The notes beneath the pieces are model-generated. The model saw nothing but the letters and a program-made list of their open reading frames with translations, ran no database searches and was not told the origin of the DNA. Position numbers and translations under genes: made by a program. This document shows positions 51,531 through 60,052 of a stretch of DNA of 64,000 bases, in pieces. The DNA is from Malaciobacter mytili LMG 24559 (GTDB lineage: Bacteria > Campylobacterota > Campylobacteria > Campylobacterales > Arcobacteraceae), in contig NZ_CP031220.1 of assembly GCF_003346775.1 (NCBI RefSeq), positions 1 through 64,000 of the forward strand, in the 5' to 3' direction. Position 1 is the stretch's first letter. Every line of letters starts with the position of its first letter.

Positions 51531-52427
51531 ATGAAAATAAAAGTTCCATTTTATTATATGGCTAATGTAATTATGCCAAGAAAGAGAAAATCAGAAAGTG
51601 TTATGGTTCAAGATAAGGTTACAATTGAAATAAAAGAGTTTAGGAAAGAAGATATTCCTGTAGCTTTTAGAGTTGAAAATGATGACCTTCCTTTTGAATT
51701 AAGAACTCTTGACAAAGAGATTCTTTTTGATGGTAAAAAATTATGGACACTTGATTTTGAAAAAATTAAAAACGAAGATAATAGAACTGTAGGCATAGAA
51801 GCTGTATATATTGATACAGTTAAGAAAAAGACTGAAAGTGGTGGTGAAAATCACAAGTGGTCATGTTCTACAGTTGATGCTCCTTTTTATGGATTCTGGC
51901 ACTCTGCTAAGTGTGCAATGGAGCGTTATGACGAAAAACTTAAAACTAAAAAAGAGCTATTGAAACAATGCAGAAAATGGGTTGATGATAATAGAAAAGA
52001 AGTTTTAAAAGAAATCAGAACAAAAGCTAGAAGTATTATAGCAATTGATAATGCAATGTACAAAACAGCATCTGAACCAAGATATGTTGTTATGACTTTT
52101 GGATTAGGAAATAATCATGGTGGTACTGGAATGTCTGTAACAAACTATTACAATAGTAATATTTGTAAAAGTAAATATTTTACAGCTTTACAATATGAAG
52201 AAGCTTGTAGTCATGCAATAAATGTTGCTAAAAACAGAGGTGATTCAGAGTCAATAGAAAGAATAGGAGATGATAAGATTGTAGTATTAATGCCAGAGGC
52301 AGTTAAACTTAATCCAAATAAAGACCATAGAAATGGAAATGAGTTTTTAAATAGTATTGAAACTGGTATTCAAGCTGCAGGTCCTCTAGGTGGATTAGTG
52401 GTAGCATTATCAGCTATTACACAATAA
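51531..52427 (+). CDS. Hypothetical protein
   Basis: 298 aa, SD AGAGGAG. Basic middle (DEKLKTKKELLKQCRKWVDDNRKEVLKEIRTKAR), glycine-rich MTFGLGNNHGGTGMSV, and a hydrophobic, glycine-rich C-terminus (GIQAAGPLGGLVVALSAITQ) that may insert in a membrane or drive assembly. Codon and base composition are slightly less AT-rich than neighbours. Not recognised. Confidence 0.6.
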   Translation: MKIKVPFYYMANVIMPRKRKSESVMVQDKVTIEIKEFRKEDIPVAFRVENDDLPFELRTLDKEILFDGKKLWTLDFEKIKNEDNRTVGIEAVYIDTVKKKTESGGENHKWSCSTVDAPFYGFWHSAKCAMERYDEKLKTKKELLKQCRKWVDDNRKEVLKEIRTKARSIIAIDNAMYKTASEPRYVVMTFGLGNNHGGTGMSVTNYYNSNICKSKYFTALQYEEACSHAINVAKNRGDSESIERIGDDKIVVLMPEAVKLNPNKDHRNGNEFLNSIETGIQAAGPLGGLVVALSAITQ

Positions 52428-52448
52428 TAATTTAAAACAAAATCAATT

Positions 52449-52534
52449 AGTTGCTTCATAATTGAAGCTTATCCATATGGATACACAATATCCTTGATGG
52501 ATAAGTGTATTTTTTTAGTATATAAGGATAAAAA
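52449..52534 (+). promoter_or_regulatory. Leader L25
   Basis: P1: GCTTCA-TAAT-TGAAGC. P2: ATCCAT / ATGGAT with inner GGATA / TATCC. P3: GGATA / TATTT with T7. The U-rich 3' arm can pair with TAAGGATA of the SD through G-U pairs. GCUAACCC is GCUUAUCC here, and its ATCC pairs with the changed GGAT. Confidence 0.7.
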
Positions 52535-52795
52535 ATGGCAACAGTACCACAATTTATTAAAGAAGTGGCATTAGAATTAGAATTAAGTGCTGAAACTGCA
52601 TTTATTAAAAATGATAAATATGTCCATATTTATTATGATACTGAAAAGGAAGGTTTTATTTATAATATATATCCATTTAATCAAGAATTGATTTTTGACA
52701 AAGATGGGAAAATAAAACCTCAACATATTATAAAAAGTAATTTTTGTAAGACTGATGAATTTGTTACAGTAGAAAATGCATATTTTAATGCATAG
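52535..52795 (+). CDS. Hypothetical protein
   Basis: 86 aa, SD AAGGATAA. Acidic, mixed fold (KYVHIYYDTEKEGFIYNIYPFNQEL). Not recognised. Confidence 0.55.
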   Translation: MATVPQFIKEVALELELSAETAFIKNDKYVHIYYDTEKEGFIYNIYPFNQELIFDKDGKIKPQHIIKSNFCKTDEFVTVENAYFNA

Positions 52796-52821
52796 AAAAA
52801 ATGAATTTTGGAGAAATAAAA

Positions 52822-53322
52822 ATGACTTATGAAAATTTATGTGATGAAATAAATAGTGACAAAACTGGTTTAGCTAAAGGATATGCAATTAAATTTTTGC
52901 AAGATATGATTTGTTATGTAAGAAATAGTAAAAATAAATTTGATGATTTGATTAATAATGATTTGAAATTATTTAAGTCTATTGAAGCTGAAATACTTGA
53001 AAGAAAAAAACCACAAGATGGTGATTTTGTTGAATATTCAGAAGGTAAGTTTGCAAGAATTTCAAGAATTCATCAAGATGGGAATATTCAACTTTCTAAT
53101 AAGATTGGGGTATATGTTTCAGAAGGTGGTTATTCTGAAGCTAGCGGTTGTACTTATGATTCAGAAATTGTTGATATTGAACGAACAAGATTGGTATTAA
53201 AAAACCTAACCCCTACTTCAAAAACAATGATAGGTTGTTGTTGGACTTTTAGTGAAGGTATTTCTGGAGCTAATAGGGGGGTTAATTACAATATCAAATT
53301 TAAAGTTTGGTTACTTGGTTAA
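52822..53322 (+). CDS. Hypothetical protein
   Basis: 166 aa from ATG 52822 with TTGGAG upstream. Helical first 65 residues, then a beta-type segment (DGDFVEYSEGKFARISRIHQDGNIQLS), and a C-terminal LTPTSKTMIGCCWTFSEG. Looks like small conserved plasmid proteins of unknown function. Not recognised. Confidence 0.57.
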   Translation: MTYENLCDEINSDKTGLAKGYAIKFLQDMICYVRNSKNKFDDLINNDLKLFKSIEAEILERKKPQDGDFVEYSEGKFARISRIHQDGNIQLSNKIGVYVSEGGYSEASGCTYDSEIVDIERTRLVLKNLTPTSKTMIGCCWTFSEGISGANRGVNYNIKFKVWLLG

Positions 53323-53386
53323 AAAAAGAGAAAATGTTGTATTAAATAATTATACAACTAAACAAAAAGATAAAAAGGATATAAAA

Positions 53387-53818
53387 ATGAAATATGTAAT
53401 AATAGTAAATGCAGAGGCAATTGACAAAAATGAACTTAATAGTTTTGAGGGGAGAACTTTCAACACAAAAGAGTCTTTTTACGAGGAAGTAAGAAAATTA
53501 ATTGATAGTAATGACATAAATTTATATAGCTTAGAGGACTTTATGAATTCTTATAATAATAAAGAAATCAACTTTGTTGACACTTGGATGTGTTATATTG
53601 ATATTACAAACAATATTGAGCTAGTTCATGTAAAAGATGATGATGGTACAGTATTCTTTGCATATACAGATATGAGTGAAGATGAAATTAAACAAGCTAT
53701 TATGGACGAGGAATTAGATGCAAAAAATATGGACTTTGAAGAAAAAACAATTGAACATGCTAAAAGGTTGAATAAGTCTTTTGAGTGTGCTGAATATGAT
53801 ATTTTCAACATTTTTTAA
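53387..53818 (+). CDS. Hypothetical acidic protein
   Basis: 143 aa from ATG 53387, which has AAAAAGGAT upstream; the longer frame overlaps the previous gene without SD. Acidic C-terminal half (DMSEDEIKQAIMDEELDAKNMDFEEK). Not recognised. Confidence 0.57.
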   Translation: MKYVIIVNAEAIDKNELNSFEGRTFNTKESFYEEVRKLIDSNDINLYSLEDFMNSYNNKEINFVDTWMCYIDITNNIELVHVKDDDGTVFFAYTDMSEDEIKQAIMDEELDAKNMDFEEKTIEHAKRLNKSFECAEYDIFNIF

Positions 53819-53844
53819 TAACTTAAATAAAGTAGGAAGTGAAA

Positions 53845-54108
53845 ATGAAGAGATATATAAGTATATTAATAATATCACTATTAATATTTGTATTAAATGG
53901 ATGTGCAGTTAAGAAAACTGATAGTATTCCAACAAAAGTTGTTAAACATACAATTAATACACCTGCATATGTAGTAATAGCGATTGATGTTACTACAGAT
54001 TTATTGCTTATGGGGACTATTATTGGTGGAGCAAAATTGTTAGGTATTGAACCTAAAAAGGATGAAAAAAAGAATATTTCAATTACTGATGAGGTAATTA
54101 AAAAATAA
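53845..54108 (+). CDS. Small lipoprotein
   Basis: 87 aa from ATG 53845 (AGGAAG 6 nt before; a GTG two codons upstream is also possible). Signal peptide SILIISLLIFVLNGC with a lipobox LNGC, so C20 would be acylated and the protein anchored in an envelope membrane. A second hydrophobic stretch follows (YVVIAIDVTTDLLLMGTIIGGAKLLG). Small lipoproteins of this shape occur as entry-exclusion or envelope-stress factors; no specific match. Confidence 0.65.
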   Translation: MKRYISILIISLLIFVLNGCAVKKTDSIPTKVVKHTINTPAYVVIAIDVTTDLLLMGTIIGGAKLLGIEPKKDEKKNISITDEVIKK

Positions 54109-54116
54109 AGATACTT

Positions 54117-54267
54117 TCCTCTTTTTTTAGAGGTTGGACTTTTGGTGGATTATAAATAATCTAAGTCTGTAAAACTCACCACCACAACTTACTTTGATGT
54201 AGGCATAAGCTTCTTGAATATTTAAAAATAAATGTTCAAGTAGCTTATGCTAAAAAACTACATCAAA
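54117..54267 (+). ncRNA. Structured region with pseudoknot and long hairpin
   Basis: Three elements in a row: CCTCT-T7A-AGAGG (54117-54134); an interleaved pair GACTT / AAGTC and TGGTGG / CCACCA, the pattern of an H-type pseudoknot (about 54137-54186); and a long imperfect hairpin TTTGATGTAG / CTACATCAAA (54193-54202 and 54258-54267) continuing through GCATAAGCT / AGCTTATGC and CTTGAA / TTCAAG. Lies before a 55-aa gene at the end of the + strand block. Could be an untranslated leader, a stable RNA or a replication or mobilisation signal. Confidence 0.45.
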
Positions 54268-54276
54268 GGAAACAAA

Positions 54277-54444
54277 ATGAAAATCAAACAAAATCCAATA
54301 AAAATGACATTTATAAAAAAATACGGTTATAGAACATATAGGGAAATATATTTTCTATGTAAGTTTTTTGATATAGAGGTTACTGAAGCTTTAAATAAGG
54401 CTGCAGAGGATTTAAATAAATTAGTTAATAAAAAAACCCGATAG
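54277..54444 (+). CDS. Hypothetical small basic protein
   Basis: 55 aa from ATG 54277 (AAAGGAAA upstream). Helical (FDIEVTEALNKAAEDLNKLVNKK) and basic at both ends. Its stop codon sits in the loop of the terminator that follows. Last gene of the + strand block. Confidence 0.5.
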   Translation: MKIKQNPIKMTFIKKYGYRTYREIYFLCKFFDIEVTEALNKAAEDLNKLVNKKTR

Positions 54445-54478
54445 GGTTTTTTCCCTTTGAAAAAAGGTTTTTTTTCAC
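54431..54478. terminator. Bidirectional terminator between convergent genes
   Basis: AAAAAACCC-GATA-GGGTTTTTT is a textbook terminator usable in both directions. A second one, CCTTT-GAAA-AAAGG then T8, follows directly. They separate the + strand block from the - strand HTH gene. Confidence 0.85.
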
Positions 54479-54481
54479 ATA

Positions 54482-54706
54482 TTATTCAATTTCAATAGTT
54501 TCATTTAGTATATTTTTTATAGCTTCATATTTTTTACTGTTGTAGTAATGCTCTAAAAAAGGCTTAACCCAATAAGGAATATTTTTTTGACTATTAACCC
54601 AATTATAAACAGTTCTAGGCTCAATCTCAAAAATATTCGCAAATTCTTTTTTTGTTAATTTACACTTATTAAGAAGTATATCGAATTCTTCAGTAGTTAA
54701 TGGCAT
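54482..54706 (-). CDS. HTH DNA-binding protein
   Basis: 74 aa. A helix-turn-helix is clear: LTKKEFANIFEIEPRTVYNWVN, then PYWVKPFLEHYYN. Small Cro/XRE-like regulators of this size are common on Campylobacterota plasmids. Divergent from the gene at 54830, and palindromes in the shared 123-bp gap are probable operators, so it may repress both directions. Confidence 0.75.
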   Translation of the reverse strand: MPLTTEEFDILLNKCKLTKKEFANIFEIEPRTVYNWVNSQKNIPYWVKPFLEHYYNSKKYEAIKNILNETIEIE

Positions 54707-54771
54707 AAATAATATCCTTTAATTTATAGAACATATTTTAACAAAAAAATACAACTTTATAAACAAAACTC

Positions 54772-54829
54772 TTGACAATGTAACCAAAAGGTTATATAAT
54801 ACACTTATAAATTAACCTAAAGGGTAACT
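54772..54829 (+). promoter_or_regulatory. Sigma-70 promoter with two palindromic operators
   Basis: TTGACA (54772-54777), 17-bp spacer, TATAAT (54795-54800), a consensus promoter and the strongest in the window. The spacer holds TAACC-AAAA-GGTTA (54781-54794) and the leader holds TAACC-TAAA-GGGTAA just before the ATG. Repressor binding would block polymerase. The HTH protein encoded divergently is the likely repressor. Confidence 0.85.
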
Positions 54830-55219
54830 ATGAAAACAAATTTTTTTGAAATCAAACCATTTAAAGCAATAATTAAAAGCAGAAAAGAGTTAATTAAACT
54901 TGGTTGTATTGATAGTGATGATAAAAATGAATTTATAAATAAGTTCTCAAGTAGATTAGTAACTATTAATATTGAAAGAGAGGATGGAAAAACTTTTGTA
55001 TGTGTTGAAGAGCCAGAGTATGAAATTTATGACATATTTATTGAAAAAGTAATTCCTGTATATTTAGATTGTACAAGTGATTTTGATGTTACACTTTCAG
55101 CATTAAAAGAAGTATTTAATTTTAATTCAGAGCAAGCTGTTTCAGTATTAATAAAAAGAACTTTGAAAAAGATAGCAAAAATAAATAAAAGTAAAGAACT
55201 ATTTGAGCTATACTGCTAA
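54830..55219 (+). CDS. Hypothetical protein under repressor control
   Basis: 129 aa, SD AAAGGGTAA overlapping an operator. Mixed alpha/beta; CVEEPEYEIYDIFIEKVIPVYLDCTSDFDVTLSALKEVFN. No motif recognised. A promoter this strong under tight control suggests a regulatory or replication-control gene. Convergent with the gene ending at 55247. Confidence 0.6.
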   Translation: MKTNFFEIKPFKAIIKSRKELIKLGCIDSDDKNEFINKFSSRLVTINIEREDGKTFVCVEEPEYEIYDIFIEKVIPVYLDCTSDFDVTLSALKEVFNFNSEQAVSVLIKRTLKKIAKINKSKELFELYC

Positions 55220-55246
55220 TACACAAATAGTTCTGTATTATATTGG

Positions 55247-55903
55247 TTAGTAACTTTTATATTTAATTGTATTATATTTGCCAATTATCTTTAAAGAAAG
55301 ATTTGACATTCTTTTTATCACTGTTTGGTCTTCAATGTCTTTAGAATTTGATTTGTTTTCAAATATTTTAAGTATCGAATCCGTTTTGTGATATATATTT
55401 AAAATATCTTCAAAACTGTTCTCTCTTATATAATCAAACTTTGAGAATTTGTAGTTAAATTCTTTCATGTCACTTATTAAATAAATAACTAACATATCAG
55501 GTATCCATAAAAACTTTTCTTCTTTTTTTATCATATTTTGAACATGGTTTCTAAATAATGCTGCTAGTTTATTGTATAAGAAGCCATATGGCTCCATTAA
55601 TCTATTTTTATTCTTAATTAGATTTTCTAATGTTTGATAACTAATAACTTGTTTTTCTAAATACTCTTTTAAGATTGACATATGGTTATTTATAATTTGA
55701 CGTTGACCTACATCAATAAAATCTGGCAAAAGTTTTTTTTCATTATGTAAATCAGCATTAAAATAACAATCTAATAAGTTTAAACAAAATGTTAATAAAA
55801 CTTCTTCTTTTAAATTAGAAAAAGTATACTGTTTTTGTTTTAATAACAGTAATAAAAAATCGCTACTTCTATTTATTAATAAATCTCTTCTTGGGTAAGT
55901 CAT
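55247..55903 (-). CDS. Hypothetical protein
   Basis: 218 aa, helix-rich, no membrane segment. Third gene of a tight - strand operon (57166 to 55247), its ATG sharing a base with the stop region of the preceding gene. SD AAGGAG. Not recognised. Confidence 0.6.
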   Translation of the reverse strand: MTYPRRDLLINRSSDFLLLLLKQKQYTFSNLKEEVLLTFCLNLLDCYFNADLHNEKKLLPDFIDVGQRQIINNHMSILKEYLEKQVISYQTLENLIKNKNRLMEPYGFLYNKLAALFRNHVQNMIKKEEKFLWIPDMLVIYLISDMKEFNYKFSKFDYIRENSFEDILNIYHKTDSILKIFENKSNSKDIEDQTVIKRMSNLSLKIIGKYNTIKYKSY

Positions 55904-56421
55904 TATTTTTTACTCCTTAGTTGTTTATCAATATATTGTTGATAATTGTAGTGGAAAGTATCAACCTCATCAGCAATTTTTTCAATACATTGTGCAAGGC
56001 TAATTATTTCATATTTATCAAACTCAATAAATATACCTGTTGCTCCCTTAACAGCAATATTAATTGAAAAAAGAGTGCTATTCCTAGTAGAAATTGATAG
56101 AGTTTTCTTATTCCCACTAGAACTGCTTAATGATGGATCAGTATGTTTAACATATGAAGTTTCTTTTTTTTGAAAAAGCTCTTTTAATGCAACTGCTAAT
56201 CCTCTTAATTCAAAAGAATTGTATTTCATACTAATTTTGTTTTTAGAATCATATGTTTTTTGAGGAGTCATAGGAAAAAGCTCTATATAAATAACATCTT
56301 CTGCATATTTTGCTTTTCCTTTTTCATACTCTAAACAAGCATTAATATTAAGCATAGTTAACTTTTTAAATGCCTTTTGTGCAATTTTTATTCTAACTGT
56401 TTTATTTTCTATCTTATTCAT
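55903..56421 (-). CDS. Hypothetical protein, possible ssDNA-binding type
   Basis: 172 aa. Basic N-terminus (NKTVRIKIAQKAFKKL), beta-type middle with FELRGLAVALKELF, serine-rich TDPSLSSSSGNKKTLSIS, and IAVKGATGIFIEFDKYEIISLAQCIEKIADEV. The look is of a small nucleic-acid-binding protein, similar to RNA/ssDNA-binding folds, but I cannot assign a family. Overlaps both neighbours by a few bases, so co-translated. Confidence 0.55.
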   Translation of the reverse strand: MNKIENKTVRIKIAQKAFKKLTMLNINACLEYEKGKAKYAEDVIYIELFPMTPQKTYDSKNKISMKYNSFELRGLAVALKELFQKKETSYVKHTDPSLSSSSGNKKTLSISTRNSTLFSINIAVKGATGIFIEFDKYEIISLAQCIEKIADEVDTFHYNYQQYIDKQLRSKK

Positions 56422-57166
56422 TTACATTCTTCTTTTTAATATAAATTCTTCTTCCATATTTTTTAAAACCTCTTTCTAAAAGATATTTAGTCTTCATATC
56501 TGGTCTATGATTATCTGCATTTTTAAATTCTCTAAAAATTATGATGTTTGGTATTAATTTGGATAAGTGTTTATTTGATTTACCTTTTTTAATATAAAAA
56601 CCTTTATCATTTTTTTCTAAATAAGCAAAATTAATTTGTGCATATGAAATTTTATCTGTATATCCTGATATTTCGAATTCATGTTCTTCAGGATTATTAG
56701 CTGCAAAATTAATAAAATCTCTTTCTTTTTCTAATTTATTCTTTAATTTATTCATAACTGAATCTTTAAAATCTTGTGAGTAGTTACTCTTTTCAAGTCT
56801 TTTTCTTAGTCTATCAATTAAGAAATTGTAATCAACAATAAATTCAACTGGAGCAGCTTGACAACATTTAATGTTGTCTGTAATTAAAACATATTTGTCA
56901 ACAATAGTAAAACTGAAACTGTATGCAGGTTTACCATAATTGATAAAATTTACAATTTTTCTAACATCATATGCTTTACCTCTTTTACTTTCAGTTCTAA
57001 GAGGTTTTAAAGTTCCATCAATTGCGATAATTTTTTCTGCAGTATCTTCATCAATAATGTAATATTTAGCATTAAAAAAAATTCGTTCAACAGAAACAGT
57101 ATTTAATATATTAAATATTTCTTGTTTAGCATCAATAAGAGTTTCTTTTTTTGATTTACTAGACAT
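56414..57166 (-). CDS. Hypothetical protein, operon leader gene
   Basis: 250 aa from the ATG at 57166 (AAGGAT 6 nt upstream), preferred to the ATG at 57187. Lysine-rich, with VDKYVLITDNIKCCQAAPVEFIVDYNFLIDRLRKRLEKS and a basic tail KKYGRRIYIKKKN. May bind nucleic acid. First of the three-gene operon. Confidence 0.58.
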   Translation of the reverse strand: MSSKSKKETLIDAKQEIFNILNTVSVERIFFNAKYYIIDEDTAEKIIAIDGTLKPLRTESKRGKAYDVRKIVNFINYGKPAYSFSFTIVDKYVLITDNIKCCQAAPVEFIVDYNFLIDRLRKRLEKSNYSQDFKDSVMNKLKNKLEKERDFINFAANNPEEHEFEISGYTDKISYAQINFAYLEKNDKGFYIKKGKSNKHLSKLIPNIIIFREFKNADNHRPDMKTKYLLERGFKKYGRRIYIKKKNVNE

Positions 57167-57220
57167 AATATCCTTACACCCTTTCATTTCATAAAGTTAT
57201 AACCTAATGAAAGAGTTACT

Positions 57221-57565
57221 TTATTTAAGTAACTCTTTGTTCATGTAATTTTCAATGTTAATAGGGTTAATTCCATTTTCACATTGAGAATTTAGTTCAA
57301 CAATGTAACTATTGTAGATAGTATCTGCCATTGAATTAATTTTGTTAATAGATTGAATTTTTAAATTCAATAAAAACTTGAAATCCTGACTTTGTAAATT
57401 AGAAGAATAAAATTCTTCAAAATCATTACCCATATTTGCAAGGTTACATTTTTTAGCATTGTAAATATCTAACATTATATCTTTTTTAACTTCATTAATA
57501 CTAGCAGCAAAAGAGTTAGTACTAAATAAAAAAACAAAGAATAAAGTTAAACTAAATTTTTTCAA
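57221..57565 (-). CDS. Secreted periplasmic protein
   Basis: 114 aa with a signal peptide MKKFSLTLFFVFLFSTNSFA and an expected cleavage after A20. The mature part is helical and contains two cysteines (KKCNLANMG, NSQCENG) that could form a disulfide. Its start overlaps the end of the preceding membrane protein by 4 bp. Function unknown. Confidence 0.65.
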   Translation of the reverse strand: MKKFSLTLFFVFLFSTNSFAASINEVKKDIMLDIYNAKKCNLANMGNDFEEFYSSNLQSQDFKFLLNLKIQSINKINSMADTIYNSYIVELNSQCENGINPINIENYMNKELLK

Positions 57566-57978
57566 GAGTTTTCTACCGTTGAAATATTTTCTTTTTCTTT
57601 TTCAAGTTTTTTAATTTCATTTACAATAGAAACTATAATAATATAAAGGTTGCTTCTATAATAACTTTTCATTAATTTAGACATAACAAAAAAAGCAAGA
57701 AACCCAATTAAAATAATTGCGATATAACCTAAAGTACTATTATTAGTAATAGTTAATATAGATTGAGCACCAAGAATGTATCCAATTGCAATAGCAATTG
57801 TACCAATAAAATTAATTTTTTCAGGTTTATAACCAATATTTAAATCTGAAGATTCTTTTCTCAAAGATTCAAAATCTTTATTAGTAATAACTTTTTTGTT
57901 TTCAAGAATATCAGATACTTTGTTTTTTAAAGTTCTAATAGTTTGAATTCTATTGTCAATACTTTTAAGACTTTCCAT
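57562..57978 (-). CDS. Membrane protein with two helices
   Basis: 138 aa. Cytoplasmic charged helices at both ends and two transmembrane helices at about 59-78 (IGTIAIAIGYILGAQSILTI) and 85-105 (LGYIAIILIGFLAFFVMSKL). C-terminal KKLEKEKENISTVENS. Not recognised. Confidence 0.62.
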   Translation of the reverse strand: MESLKSIDNRIQTIRTLKNKVSDILENKKVITNKDFESLRKESSDLNIGYKPEKINFIGTIAIAIGYILGAQSILTITNNSTLGYIAIILIGFLAFFVMSKLMKSYYRSNLYIIIVSIVNEIKKLEKEKENISTVENS

Positions 57979-58518
57979 TATTTGCTCCCAGTAAGATAAA
58001 TTATAATATTAAAAATATAAATAATCTAATTAATATTATTAATACTATTATAGCATATTTTTATTAGCAAATAAACTCAAATAAACAATAAATGTATCAT
58101 TTTCTAAATATATAATCTAGCCCCTTGACACGACCATTTTACTATAAGCACTATTTTACCGTACTTCCAATTGATGTTTCAAGTGTTTCAACTTTATTTT
58201 CTTTTGAGCATATTTTCCTATTTTTTTTGAAGTTTCGCCCCGCACCACATTAACAATATTATCAAAACTAACAACATTAACAACAAAATTAACATTTTGA
58301 AAAATTATAACATCAATAACATTATTGCTGTTTAGTGAAGAGTATGGGGACTAATTTTTGAGTTTTTGAAAATGTGTTGGAATTGTTGGAAGTGTGAAAA
58401 AGGTTTGAAGAAAAGTTTTGTTTTTGAGAGTGTGGATATTATAATAAAAGTAATTGTTGAGGTTTATGTGCTAGATTATATATATTAGAAATGTAACATT
58501 CTATAAAGAAAAAGAGTT
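57979..58518. other. 540-bp gene-free region with TAACA repeats
   Basis: Very AT-rich with an isolated GC patch (GAAGTTTCGCCCCGCACC). TAACA occurs at 58251, 58269, 58278, 58290, 58308 and 58317, i.e. in two clusters with spacings 18, 9, 12, 18 and 9. Iterons of a replication origin are one explanation; the multiples of three suggest alternatively a decayed N/I-rich coding stretch. No Rep gene is recognisable next to it. No full gene seen on either strand. Confidence 0.35.
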
Positions 58519-60027
58519 TTAAAATAAACCTTTTCTTTTTCTTTGTAATGCATCATACTCTTTTTTAATTCTAAAGTTAAGTACATCCAGGTCACAAGAA
58601 ACTTGTAAATAAGTTGTTGAGTCTGATAAATCACATATTTGTTTTGCTCTTGTAACTGCAACATAAAATAAATTTATTTCATCAGTATAAAATGAAGGTA
58701 CTTTGTTTATATTTACAATATAGTCTTGATAACTTTCATATCCTGCCTTTGCAATTATATAAGCAAAATCTGCGAAATCGTCTGCGATTATTACTTTATC
58801 AAATTCAAATCCTTTACAAATATGTGCATTTGTTAATATAAGTCCATTTTGTCCCTTATCATAATTCTCTTTTGTTATCTCGTAAAATGAGATTATTTTT
58901 GCACCATATTCTTTTACTATTTTTATTATAGTTGAAAGCTCATTATCTTCAATTTCATTTATATAAGTTTCAAGCTCACTTGTTGAATTAAAAGAGGAAA
59001 AAAACTTTTTGTTTTTTTTGATTAAATGATTCTCTTTGGCTAAAAAATAGAACAATTCAATTGCAAAAGTAAATATTATATCTGGATCTTTTAAAGTATT
59101 AAAATTGTAATTTTCTTCTGAAATTAGTTCAGCAATTTTTTTAATAAGCTCTGCATTAGTTCTACTAATATAAGCTTCTGTCTTAATTTCTGGATTTTCA
59201 ATTACTTCAATGTTTGATACAATCTTATTTTCTTCAGCTTTAAATCTTTGTAGTATTTTATTAGCAATTGCAGCTATTTCTTTGTTGTATCTAAATGTTT
59301 CTGTAAGATGGAATAATGTTCCTTTAACTCTTTTCATTGCGTTTATAGAGTTATTAAAAGAGTATATTTGTTGATGGTCGTCACCTACAAGTATCCTTCT
59401 TTTAGCAGGAATATTATTAAAAATTGATATTTGTACAGGGTTAATATCTTGCCCTTCATCCAACATTAAAATATCAAAGTCTAAATAACCAATAGTATCA
59501 TCTTTTAGCATAGTTTCAAAATGTTTTTTAATCATAGCAAATGATGGCTCTATTACTCCAGTCTCCATTTCATCATATAATCTTTGTGCAAGTTCTGAAT
59601 ATTCATAATCTTCTTTTGATTGATCAATATCAATATAGTGTTTATCTGAATTACAATAATTATTAAATATTGTAAATACTTCTTTTGCTTCCAAAAAAGA
59701 GATATTATATAATTTTGCAATATCTATCTCTTTATAGTTTACAATATTTCTTATTTTTATTTTTTTTGCATATTTTGCTATATTTGCATATGCTAAAGCA
59801 TCTATTGTTTTTACAGTTACATTACTATTGTCTTTAAACCTTTTTTTCGCTTCTTGCTCATTTGCTTTGTTAAATGTAAGATATAAAATTTTTCTGCTTT
59901 TATAACTATTAGCAATTAGTTCAAGTGTTGTTGTTTTTGCTGCACCTGCAAAAGCTCTTATTTTTATTCTTTCTTCATTTTTTATTGCATGTACTATATT
60001 AATTTGCTCTTGTGTAGGAATAATCAT
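58519..60027 (-). CDS. UvrD/Rep-type superfamily 1 helicase
   Basis: 502 aa from ATG 60027. The ATG at 60054 lies inside a TATAAT and has no SD. Motifs: IRAFAGAAKTTTLE (Walker A, with GAAKTT where GxGKT is usual), LTFNKAN (Ia), LMLDEGQDINPVQ (Walker B), VGDDHQQIYSFN (III), HLTETFRYN (IV), TNAHICKGFEFDKVII (V), FYVAVTRAKQ (VI). Shorter than UvrD because the 2B insertion is small, as in FBH1-like helicases. Likely 3'-5' unwinding in repair or plasmid maintenance. Ends KRKGLF. Confidence 0.87.
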   Translation of the reverse strand: MIIPTQEQINIVHAIKNEERIKIRAFAGAAKTTTLELIANSYKSRKILYLTFNKANEQEAKKRFKDNSNVTVKTIDALAYANIAKYAKKIKIRNIVNYKEIDIAKLYNISFLEAKEVFTIFNNYCNSDKHYIDIDQSKEDYEYSELAQRLYDEMETGVIEPSFAMIKKHFETMLKDDTIGYLDFDILMLDEGQDINPVQISIFNNIPAKRRILVGDDHQQIYSFNNSINAMKRVKGTLFHLTETFRYNKEIAAIANKILQRFKAEENKIVSNIEVIENPEIKTEAYISRTNAELIKKIAELISEENYNFNTLKDPDIIFTFAIELFYFLAKENHLIKKNKKFFSSFNSTSELETYINEIEDNELSTIIKIVKEYGAKIISFYEITKENYDKGQNGLILTNAHICKGFEFDKVIIADDFADFAYIIAKAGYESYQDYIVNINKVPSFYTDEINLFYVAVTRAKQICDLSDSTTYLQVSCDLDVLNFRIKKEYDALQRKRKGLF

Positions 60028-60052
60028 TTGAAACTCTTTTATTTTTATTTGC

